A stretch of 8,119 bases of DNA. Source: AC-37 sp035275105 (GTDB lineage: Bacteria > Actinomycetota > Thermoleophilia > Solirubrobacterales > Thermoleophilaceae). The stretch is taken from contig DATENL010000306.1 of NCBI GenBank assembly GCA_035275105.1, positions 1 through 8,119 on the forward strand, in the 5' to 3' direction. The stretch's first letter is position 1. Each line of letters opens with the position of its first letter. The notes beneath the pieces were generated by a model. The model did not search any database, had not been told where the DNA came from, and was given only the letters and a program-made list of their open reading frames with translations. The position numbers and the translations under genes were made by a program. Positions 1 to 5,730 of this stretch are shown piece after piece.

Positions 1-1718
1 CCGCGCGCGGCGTTGTGCCGGGCGGCGTCGAGCAGGCCCGGCAGCAGCAGCGGCCGCATCACGCTCTGCTCCTCGCTGAGCGGGTTGGCGATCGGGATCG
101 CCCCGCCGTCGAGCCGCAGGCGGGCGAGCGTCGCGGGCGACGTGAAGCTGTAGCTGACGGCCTCGGTCAGGCCGCGATCGCGCAGCGCGTCCTCGAGCCG
201 GCGCCGGAGCAACTGCTCCGGCGTGAGCCGGCCCACCGCGCGCCGCCGCGCCGGAAGGGTCACCGGCATGCGGTCGAGGCCGTGAATCCGCCCGACCTCC
301 TCAATCAGGTCCGCCTCCCGGTAGACGTCGGACCAGCGCCAGGCCGGCACCGTGCAACAGGTGGCCTGGCCCCCTGTTGCGGTGCAACGGGGGGCCAGGC
401 CACTTGTTGCAGTGTCGAAGCCCAGGCGCTCGAGGATCGCGTGGATCTCGTCGACGGGGACCTCCGTGCCGAGCAGCCGCGTCACGCGCTCGGGCCGGAG
501 CGGGACCACCGTCGGCTCCACCGGCCGCGGGTACACGTCGATGGTGCGCGACACGAGGCGCGCGCCGCAGAGGTCGACCATCAGCCGCGCCGCCAGCCGC
601 TGGCCGGCGAGCGCCTGGTCCGGGTGGAGCTGCTTCTCGAACCGCGCGCTCGCCTCGGTGCGCAGCCCGAGCCGCGCCGACGAGCGCAGGATGTTCGGCC
701 CCACCCACGTGGCCGCCTCCATCAGCACCCGGGTCGTCGCGTCCGAGACCTCGGAGACCTCGCCGCCCATGATCCCGGCGATTCCCGACGGCCCCTCGGC
801 GTCGCAGACGAGCGCGGTGTCGGCGCCGAGCGCGCGGTCGACGCCGTCGAGCGTGGTCATCGTCTCGCCCTCGCGCGCCCGCCTGACCACGATCCGCCCG
901 CCGCGCACCCGGTCGAGGTCGAACGCGTGGAGCGGCTGGCCCGTGGCGAGCATTACGTAGTTCGTGATGTCGACGACGTTGGAGATCGGGCGCTGGCCCG
1001 CGGCCGTGAGGCGCGCCTTGAGCCAGAGGGGCGACGGGCCGACCGTCACGTCCTCGAACAAGCGAGCGGTGAACCGCAGGCAGACCTCGGGGTCGGCGAC
1101 CTCGATCGGGAAGTCGGCATCGCCCTCGGGCTCGACGTCGGCGTCGTCCAGGATCAGGGCGGACCCGCTCACCGCGTGCACCTCGCGGGCCACGCCCTGC
1201 ACGCCCAGGCAGTCCGGGCGGTTGGGCGCGATCTCGAGGTCGAGCACGTCGTCGGCGATCGCCAGGTGGTCGGCGAGCGGCGCCCCCGCGGCGAGCTCGT
1301 CGGGCAGCACCATGATCCCGGCGTGGTCCTCGCCGATGCCGACCTCGTCCTCCGCCAGGATCATCCCGCTCGAGACGACCCCGCGCAGCTCCGCCTCGCC
1401 GAGCACGTGTCCGCCGGGCATCGTCGCGCCGGGCAGCGCGACCGCCACCGTCTGGCCGGCGGCGACGTTCGGCGCGCCGCAGACGATCGTCCGCGCCGTC
1501 CCCGAGCCGTCGTCGACCTCGCACACGCTGAGGCGGTCGGCGTTTGGGTGCCGCTCGGCGGCGAGCACCTTGCCGACCACGAACCCGGCGCCGTCGGGCA
1601 CGCCTGCGCGCTCGACCCGCCCGACCTCGGTGCCGCTGAGGTTGAGCCGCTCGGCCAGCTCCGCGGTCGACAGGGGCGGGTCGCAGTACTCCCGCAGCCA
1701 GGAGAGGGGCACCCTCAT
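1..1718 (-). CDS. pheT: Phenylalanyl-tRNA synthetase beta subunit, C-terminus cut by window edge
   Basis: Beta subunit of the alpha2-beta2 PheRS, which charges tRNA-Phe in the cytoplasm; the beta chain holds the editing and tRNA-binding domains. About 572 codons are visible, starting MRVPLSWLREYCDPPLS. An EMAP/OB-type tRNA-binding domain includes HPNADRLSVCEVDDG (from residue 57) and CGAPNV (about 80). A B3/B4 editing domain contains ISNVVDITNYVML, GQPLHAFDLD and GIMGGE. The B5 domain contains ILERLGF and, after an insertion, VPAWRW and DLIEEVGRIHG. Visible sequence ends near NPLSEEQSVMRPLLLPGLL. Family members have roughly 800 residues, so the rest of the synthetase-like core and the FDX-ACB domain lie outside the window. 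The ATG overlaps the pheS stop (ATGA), with GGAG about 8 nt upstream, indicating translational coupling. Residues 436-456 are encoded by a palindromic insert described separately. The reading frame stays open throughout. Confidence 0.96.
   Translation of the reverse strand, partial: MRVPLSWLREYCDPPLSTAELAERLNLSGTEVGRVERAGVPDGAGFVVGKVLAAERHPNADRLSVCEVDDGSGTARTIVCGAPNVAAGQTVAVALPGATMPGGHVLGEAELRGVVSSGMILAEDEVGIGEDHAGIMVLPDELAAGAPLADHLAIADDVLDLEIAPNRPDCLGVQGVAREVHAVSGSALILDDADVEPEGDADFPIEVADPEVCLRFTARLFEDVTVGPSPLWLKARLTAAGQRPISNVVDITNYVMLATGQPLHAFDLDRVRGGRIVVRRAREGETMTTLDGVDRALGADTALVCDAEGPSGIAGIMGGEVSEVSDATTRVLMEAATWVGPNILRSSARLGLRTEASARFEKQLHPDQALAGQRLAARLMVDLCGARLVSRTIDVYPRPVEPTVVPLRPERVTRLLGTEVPVDEIHAILERLGFDTATSGLAPRCTATGGQATCCTVPAWRWSDVYREADLIEEVGRIHGLDRMPVTLPARRRAVGRLTPEQLLRRRLEDALRDRGLTEAVSYSFTSPATLARLRLDGGAIPIANPLSEEQSVMRPLLLPGLLDAARHNAAR
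352..411. repeat. 60-bp in-frame palindromic element inside pheT
   Basis: Positions 353-380 and 384-411 are inverted copies matching at 26 of 28 positions around a 3-nt centre (381-383). The same DNA is also two 30-bp tandem repeats: GCAAC begins at 354 and 384, and GTTGC at 376 and 406. Each half is itself a quasi-palindrome around GGCCTGGCC (363-371) or GGCCAGGCC (393-401). It can therefore fold as one long hairpin or as two short ones. GTG occurs at 352-354 and again at 412-414, so removing exactly 60 bp leaves one GTG and keeps the frame, giving LGFDTVPAWR. The element encodes the decapeptide repeats TATSGLAPRC and TATGGQATCC in the B5 domain. No second copy was found in this window, so membership of a dispersed repeat family is inferred. 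Confidence 0.85.
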
Positions 1719-2776
1719 GCGAACTGCTCCAGGAAGCGCAGGTCGTTGTCGAAGAACATGCGCAGGTCGGGGACTCCGTGGCGCAGCATCGCGATCCGCT
1801 CGATCCCCATCCCGAACGCGAACCCCTGGACCCGCTCGGGGTCGTAGCCGTTGTCCGCGACGAACGAGTAGAGGTTGGGGTCGACCATTCCGGCCCCGAG
1901 GATCTCGATCCAGCCCGACCCCTTGCAGAGCGGGTCGCGCGACCCGTTCGCGAGCGTGCCGGCACCGCCGCACTGGAAGCACGAGACGTCGACCTCCACG
2001 CTCGGCTCGGTGAACGGGAAGTAGCTCGAGCGCAGCCGGATCTCGCGGTCGGACCCGAAGATCGACCTCGAAAACTCGAGCAGGACGCCCTGGAGGTCCC
2101 CCAGCGTGATGTCCTCGTCCACCGCGAGGCCCTCCACCTGGTGGAACATCGGGGTGTGCGTCGCGTCCGAGTCCCTGCGGTAGACGCGGCCGGGCATGAT
2201 CGCGTACACGGGCGGCGGGCGACTCTCCATCGTCCGCACCTGGAGCGGCGACGTATGCGTGCGCAGCAGCACGTCGTCGGTCACGTAGAACGTGTCCTGC
2301 ATCGCCCGCGCGGGGTGGTCGTGCGGGAAGTTGAGCGCGGTGAAGTTGTAGTAGTCGAACTCGACCTCCGGGCCCTCGACCACCTCGAACCCGAGCCCGA
2401 GGAAGACGTCCTCGATCTCGCGCCGCGTCTGGGTGATCAGGTGCAGCCGCCCGGGGGCCGCCGGCGGATCGCCCGGGAGCGTGACGTCGATCCGGTCGCG
2501 CGCCAGGCGCTCGTCGAGCTCGGCGGCCCCGAGCTCGCGCGTGCGCTCGGCGAGCTGCGACTCGATCTCGCCGCGCACGGCGTTCGCGGCGCCGCCCACG
2601 GGGCCGCGCTGCTCGGGCGGCAGGTCGCCGATCCCGCGCAGGACCCCGGTCAGCTCCGAGCGCCGGCCGAGGTAGCGGACGCGCAGCTCCTCGAGCTCGG
2701 CGCTCGTCGCGGCCGAGCGCACCGCGGACTCGGCCTCCCGGCGAAGCTCGTCGAGCCGTCCCGCGGCGTCAGGCAT
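1715..2776 (-). CDS. pheS: Phenylalanyl-tRNA synthetase alpha subunit
   Basis: Catalytic subunit of PheRS: it activates phenylalanine with ATP and transfers it to tRNA-Phe, working with PheT. The 353 residues fit the family. Residues 1-95 form the Arg/Glu-rich N-terminal coiled coil. Class II motif 1 covers about 110-158 (LITQTRREIEDVF, EGPEVEFDYYNF). Motif 2 covers about 196-216 (GRVYRRDSDATHTPMFHQVEG). Motif 3 covers about 318-330 (GFAFGMGIERIAM). A Cys-containing loop carries C266, C269 and C284; the position that is a fourth Cys in some relatives, three residues before C284, is Asp281. The ATG at 2776 overlaps the end of the methyltransferase gene by 8 nt, with AGGA about 10 nt upstream. 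The stop overlaps the pheT start. Confidence 0.98.
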   Translation of the reverse strand: MPDAAGRLDELRREAESAVRSAATSAELEELRVRYLGRRSELTGVLRGIGDLPPEQRGPVGGAANAVRGEIESQLAERTRELGAAELDERLARDRIDVTLPGDPPAAPGRLHLITQTRREIEDVFLGLGFEVVEGPEVEFDYYNFTALNFPHDHPARAMQDTFYVTDDVLLRTHTSPLQVRTMESRPPPVYAIMPGRVYRRDSDATHTPMFHQVEGLAVDEDITLGDLQGVLLEFSRSIFGSDREIRLRSSYFPFTEPSVEVDVSCFQCGGAGTLANGSRDPLCKGSGWIEILGAGMVDPNLYSFVADNGYDPERVQGFAFGMGIERIAMLRHGVPDLRMFFDNDLRFLEQFA

Positions 2777-3461
2777 GGCCGGCCATCCTATTCAGCTCAT
2801 ACAGCGCCACCGTGGCGGCCATCGCGACGTTCAGCGAGTCCGGCGCGCCCGCTCGCAGCGGGATCGTCGCGCGCGCGGTGGCGCGCCTGGCCACCTCCCC
2901 CGGCAGCCCGTCGCGCTCGGCGCCGAGGCAGACGACGACTGGCCGCTCGACGGCCGTGTCCGCGAGCGGCCGAGCGCCGTGCGGCAGGAGCGCGACGGTC
3001 GATCCGCCCAGCTCGTCGAATCCCGCGTGCGCGGGCGGCCGCGCGAAGACGGAGCCCATGCTGGCGCGCACCGCCTTGGGCGACCACGGATCGGCGCAGC
3101 CCGGCCCCAGCACCACGGGCCCGTCCGCGAGCGCGTGGGCCGAGCGGATGATGGTTCCCACGTTGCCCGGGTCCCCCACGGAGTGCAGGTAGACCGACAC
3201 CTCGCCGCCCGGCGCGGCCCAGCGCTCAGGGAAGACCGCGATCACCCGGGTACCCGAGCCGAGCGTGCTGACCGCGTCGAGCAGCGCCGGTTCCACGTCC
3301 TCGCCCGCGCGCAGCAGCAGCTCGGGCTCGAGGCCGGCCGCGAGCGCCGCGTCCACCAGGTCCTCGCCCTCGGCCACGCAGAGGCCCTCGCGCTCACGGT
3401 GGCGCTTGTCGTGAAGCCGGCGGATGGTCTTCAGCTGTGGATTGTCCTTGGAGGTGATCAT
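2769..3461 (-). CDS. SpoU/TrmH-family RNA 2'-O-methyltransferase
   Basis: Predicted SAM-dependent ribose 2'-O-methyltransferase of the SPOUT (trefoil-knot) superfamily, acting on rRNA or tRNA. The 230 residues are typical of short TrmH-type enzymes. The N-terminus MITSKDNPQLKTIRRLHDKR matches the substrate-binding domain of RlmB/TsnR-like proteins. The C-terminal catalytic domain shows the three SpoU motifs: NVGTIIRSAHA (100-110, with Arg107), LGAERDGLP (179-187) and SLNVAMAATVALYE (209-222). A tsnR-type gene between rplT and pheS is common in actinobacteria, which supports the family call. The exact target nucleotide cannot be read from sequence, so no symbol is given. The start is fixed by the conserved N-terminus, yet no Shine-Dalgarno is visible. 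A terminator ends only about 20 nt upstream. The 3' end overlaps pheS by 8 nt. Confidence 0.93.
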   Translation of the reverse strand: MITSKDNPQLKTIRRLHDKRHREREGLCVAEGEDLVDAALAAGLEPELLLRAGEDVEPALLDAVSTLGSGTRVIAVFPERWAAPGGEVSVYLHSVGDPGNVGTIIRSAHALADGPVVLGPGCADPWSPKAVRASMGSVFARPPAHAGFDELGGSTVALLPHGARPLADTAVERPVVVCLGAERDGLPGEVARRATARATIPLRAGAPDSLNVAMAATVALYELNRMAGHA

Positions 3462-3480
3462 GTGGCCGTGGCCGGGAACG

Positions 3481-3505
3481 AAAAAGGGCGCCTCGCTGGG
3501 CGCCC
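3481..3505 (-). terminator. Intrinsic terminator after rplT
   Basis: Read on the minus strand, a perfect 7-bp GC stem, GGGCGCC with GGCGCCC (3499-3505 and 3486-3492), closes a 6-nt loop. Five T follow directly (3485-3481), then CGTTCC. This is the standard Rho-independent layout. It lies about 30 nt after the rplT stop and about 20 nt before the methyltransferase start. It can end the rpmI-rplT transcript or act as a partial terminator/attenuator for the downstream methyltransferase-pheS-pheT genes. Confidence 0.85.
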
Positions 3506-3534
3506 CGGGTCTCGGTCGGTCGGCTGCTCGTGGA

Positions 3535-3894
3535 TCAGGCAGCCGCCGCCTCCCGGGCGCGCTCGGTAAAACGTCGGAACGTCTCGGGGTCGCGGACGGC
3601 GATGTCCGCCAGGACCTTGCGGTCGAGGTCGATCTCGGCGAGCCGCAGGCCGTGCATCAGCTGGCTGTAGCTCATGCCCTCGCGGCGCGCGGCCGCGTTG
3701 ATGCGCGTGATCCAGAGCCGCCGGAAGTCGCGCTTGCGGTTGCGGCGGTCGCGATAGGCGTAGGCGTCGGCCTTGAGCAGCGCCTCCTTGGCCCGCTTGT
3801 AGCTCGAGTGCGCCTCGCCGCGGTAGCCCTTGGTCCGCGCCAGGGTGGCGCGGCGCTTCTTGCGAGCGTTCGTGGAGCGCTTGACCCGGCTCAC
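3535..3894 (-). CDS. rplT: 50S ribosomal protein L20
   Basis: L20 binds 23S rRNA early in large-subunit assembly. The product has 119 residues, normal for the family. It is strongly basic, beginning SRVKRSTNARKKRRATLART, with the conserved YRDRRNRKRDFRRLWITRIN segment in the middle and YSQLMHGL following. The start codon is GTG, overlapping the rpmI stop as GTGA. No Shine-Dalgarno is visible before it, so translation probably depends on coupling to rpmI. A short Ala-rich end (EAAAA) precedes the stop, and an intrinsic terminator follows. In E. coli and B. subtilis, L20 represses its own operon through leader RNA; whether that happens here cannot be told. Confidence 0.98.
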   Translation of the reverse strand: MSRVKRSTNARKKRRATLARTKGYRGEAHSSYKRAKEALLKADAYAYRDRRNRKRDFRRLWITRINAAARREGMSYSQLMHGLRLAEIDLDRKVLADIAVRDPETFRRFTERAREAAAA

Positions 3895-4085
3895 TTGCGC
3901 AGGAGGGTCTTGGCGGTCGCCTTGTCCGCGTCCGCGAGGAACTTGGGGGCGTCGAGCCGGCGGCGCCGCTTGGAGTTCTTCTTGCCGAGGATGTGGCTCC
4001 GCATGGCGTGGCGCGCCTTCACCTTGCCCTTCGGGGTGATCTTGAAGCGCTTCTTCGCGCCGGAATGCGTCTTGACCTTCGGCAT
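3891..4085 (-). CDS. rpmI: 50S ribosomal protein L35
   Basis: Small basic protein of the large ribosomal subunit, 64 residues as expected. It begins MPKVKTHSGAKKRFKITPKG and includes HILGKKNSKRRRRLD, both hallmark segments of L35. It overlaps rplT by 4 nt, so the two are cotranslated. In most bacteria infC lies directly upstream on the same strand. Here a 47-bp gap separates it from an opposite-strand acetyltransferase gene, so its promoter must lie in that short gap or inside the acetyltransferase gene. Upstream of the ATG only a weak AGG (in ATAGGCGCAC) is seen as ribosome binding site. Confidence 0.98.
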   Translation of the reverse strand: MPKVKTHSGAKKRFKITPKGKVKARHAMRSHILGKKNSKRRRRLDAPKFLADADKATAKTLLRK

Positions 4086-4132
4086 GTGCGCCTATTCAAG
4101 CAGAGGCGGATCTGCCGATAACCCGGGACAGC

Positions 4133-4909
4133 ATGGAGATTTCGTCCGTTCCCCAGTCGGCGTTTGACAACGCCCTCGCCTTCCAGCGCGAGCTGGACGA
4201 GGCACTGGCCACGCGCGTGGAGCCCACGCCGTACGGCACGCAGCTCTACCGCGGCGACTTCGTGAAGGTCACGGACGTCAACGTGCTCGTCGTGCACAAG
4301 GACGTGGAGGTCGACGCCCCCACCCTGATCGACGAGGCGGAGCGGCTCCAGGCCTTCCTGCCGCACCGCGCGATCCGGGTCGACGACCAGGTCGCCGCCG
4401 AGCGGCTCGCGCCGGAGTTCGCAGGCCGCGGCTGGATCGTGAGCCGGACGGCGCTGATGACGCTGCGGCGCCTGCCCGACCGCCCGATGGACACCTCGGG
4501 GGTCGCCGAGGTCGAGATCGACCGGATCCGCGCGGCCCGGGAGGCGTCGATCCGCCGCGTGCACCGCGACCTCGACGTCGCCGCCGAGGCGCTGCAGGTC
4601 GGCGCGCTCCAGAACCAGTACGCGCCGCTGCGCGCCTACGCGGCGCTGGTCGGCAACGAGGTGGCGGCCTACTGCCTCCTGCGCATCCGCGAGGACGGCG
4701 CCAAGCTCGTCGAGGTCGAGGCGCTCGCCCGCTCCCAGGGCCACGGCGTGGGCAGGGCGGTCATCTGGGCGGCGGCGTCGACGGCCCGCCGCGAGCGCAT
4801 CAACCCGATCTTCGTCGAGTGCGAGCACTCGGACTGGGCCAAGACGAGCTACCGGCGTCTCGGCTTCGACGAGGCGGGCATGGTGCACCGCTTCGTGCGG
4901 CCCTGGTAG
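4133..4909 (+). CDS. GNAT-family N-acetyltransferase
   Basis: Predicted acetyl-CoA-dependent acyltransferase, 258 residues, soluble, with no signal peptide or membrane segment. The C-terminal half (about 125-258) shows the GNAT core. An acidic beta strand, KLVEVEALAR, leads into the acetyl-CoA loop RSQGHGVGRAVI (200-211, matching the R/Q-x-x-G-x-G/A pattern). A later SYRRLGF (239-245) matches the typical C-terminal GNAT motif. The N-terminal half (FLPHRAIRVDD, FAGRGWIV) looks like a degenerate second GNAT-like domain, as in many actinobacterial two-half proteins. The substrate is unknown. The gene is the only plus-strand gene inside the translation cluster. It is divergent from rpmI (47-bp gap) and convergent with infC (10-bp gap). 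GC content looks like its neighbours, so recent transfer is not obvious. The upstream Shine-Dalgarno is weak (CGGGAC). Confidence 0.85.
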   Translation: MEISSVPQSAFDNALAFQRELDEALATRVEPTPYGTQLYRGDFVKVTDVNVLVVHKDVEVDAPTLIDEAERLQAFLPHRAIRVDDQVAAERLAPEFAGRGWIVSRTALMTLRRLPDRPMDTSGVAEVEIDRIRAAREASIRRVHRDLDVAAEALQVGALQNQYAPLRAYAALVGNEVAAYCLLRIREDGAKLVEVEALARSQGHGVGRAVIWAAASTARRERINPIFVECEHSDWAKTSYRRLGFDEAGMVHRFVRPW

Positions 4910-4910
4910 G

Positions 4911-4928
4911 GCGGCCGGGCTAGGCCGC
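4911..4928. terminator. Candidate hairpin at the convergent GNAT/infC ends
   Basis: GCGGCC (4911-4916) and GGCCGC (4923-4928) form a perfect 6-bp inverted repeat around a 6-nt loop. The loop includes the infC stop codon, and the repeat begins right after the GNAT stop. The position between convergent genes suggests a bidirectional terminator. There is no T-tract on either side, so function is uncertain. Confidence 0.35.
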
Positions 4929-5639
4929 GTCGGCCGGCTTCTCGGCGGCCGGCTTCTCGGCCTCGGCCGGCTTCTCGGCCTCCGGTGCTGGCTTCTCGGC
5001 CTCGGCCGGCTTCTCGGCCTCAGGTGCCGGCTTCTCCTCCGCCGGCTTCTCGCCCTCCGCGGGCTTCTCCTCCGCCGGCTTCTCCTCGACCTGCTTGTGC
5101 GTGGGCGCGAGCAGCATCGTCATGTTGCGGCCGTCCTGCGTCGGCCGCTGCTCGACCGTGCCCAGCTCGGCCACGTCGTCGGCAAGGCGCATCAGGAGCG
5201 CCTCGCCGCGCTCCGGGTGGGTCGTCTCGCGCCCGCGGAACATGATCGTGATCTTCACGCGGTCCTGGTGCTTGAGGAAGCGGACCACGTGGCCCTTCTT
5301 GGTCTCGTAGTCGTTGTCAGCGATCTTCGGCCGCAGCTTGATCTCGCGGACGGTCACCTGCTTCTGGTGCCGGCGCGCGGCCTTCGCCTTCTGCTCCTGC
5401 TCGTACTTGTACTTCGAGTAGTCGAGGACGCGGACCACGGGCGGGCGGGCGTCGGCGGCCACCTCGACCAGGTCGAGGTCGCGCTCCTGCGCGTACCTGA
5501 GCGCCTGATCGGTGGGCACGACCCCCACCTGGGCGCCGTCCTCGCCGATGAGGCGCACCTCGGGCACGCGGATGCGCTCGTTGACTCGTGTCGTGTCCCG
5601 CTCGGGCGGGCGCCGATCGAACCTGCGCGGGATCGGCAC
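4920..5639 (-). CDS. infC: Translation initiation factor IF-3 with long EKPA-repeat tail
   Basis: IF3 binds the 30S subunit, keeps it free of 50S and checks start-codon/initiator-tRNA pairing. The N-domain (about 18-90) contains RVNERIRVPEVRLIG and the signature region VLDYSKYKYE (71-80). The C-domain (about 95-180) contains VREIKLRPKIADNDYETKK and RVKITIMFRGRE. The normal family length is about 180 residues. This protein has 239 because of a 56-residue low-complexity tail (184-239) built on EKPA. The start used is GTG at 5639, the first start after an in-frame TAG 15 nt upstream. It adds about 17 poorly conserved residues before the IF3 core and has no clear Shine-Dalgarno, so a later or non-standard start is possible; infC is known to use rare start codons in some bacteria. 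A strong promoter-like pair lies in the gap to thrS. Confidence 0.96.
   Translation of the reverse strand: MPIPRRFDRRPPERDTTRVNERIRVPEVRLIGEDGAQVGVVPTDQALRYAQERDLDLVEVAADARPPVVRVLDYSKYKYEQEQKAKAARRHQKQVTVREIKLRPKIADNDYETKKGHVVRFLKHQDRVKITIMFRGRETTHPERGEALLMRLADDVAELGTVEQRPTQDGRNMTMLLAPTHKQVEEKPAEEKPAEGEKPAEEKPAPEAEKPAEAEKPAPEAEKPAEAEKPAAEKPADAA
4926..5086 (-). repeat. Tandem repeats encoding the EKPA tail of IF3
   Basis: On the minus strand this stretch encodes nine EKPA units separated by E, EG, PEA, EA or A. The clearest higher-order repeat is 39 bp long: 4961-4999 and 5000-5038 differ at only a few positions, and each copy covers one PEA-spaced and one EA-spaced unit. The unit pattern suggests growth by slippage or unequal recombination. 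The encoded peptide is a charged, Pro/Ala/Glu/Lys-rich, probably unstructured tail. Confidence 0.9.
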
Positions 5640-5703
5640 TACGCGAAGGTCCGGCTAGGCGTCAAAGGGCAGCCGGATGGGAAGTGCCTCTCATTCGCGC
5701 CGC

Positions 5704-5730
5704 AGTATACCGGCGCAGCAGCCGTGTCAA
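5704..5730 (-). promoter_or_regulatory. Candidate sigma-A type promoter for infC
   Basis: On the minus strand a perfect -35 hexamer, TTGACA (5730-5725), is followed 15 nt later by TATACT (5709-5704), one base from the consensus -10. The -35 overlaps the thrS stop codon (the TGA within TTGACA). The spacer is shorter than the usual 17 nt, which lowers confidence, but two near-consensus hexamers in such GC-rich DNA stand out. Transcription would start near 5697 and give a leader of about 58 nt before the infC GTG. Confidence 0.6.

Noticed and set aside
352..411. pheT palindrome as a Rho-independent terminator
   Set aside because: It sits in the middle of a coding gene, keeps the frame and has no T-tract on either side; an inserted repeat element explains it better.
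15..1847. 610-codon plus-strand open frame opposite pheT and the end of pheS
   Set aside because: Antisense shadow of pheT caused by GC-rich codon bias; low-complexity Arg/Ala/Pro sequence without any domain.
301..1965. 554-codon minus-strand open frame overlapping pheT and pheS in another frame
   Set aside because: It is out of frame with pheT, whose own frame shows every PheT domain; the alternative product is Arg/Gly/Ala-rich and meaningless.
1778..3569. Plus-strand open frames opposite pheS and the methyltransferase gene
   Set aside because: They mirror genes with clear catalytic motifs and show no start signals or domains of their own.
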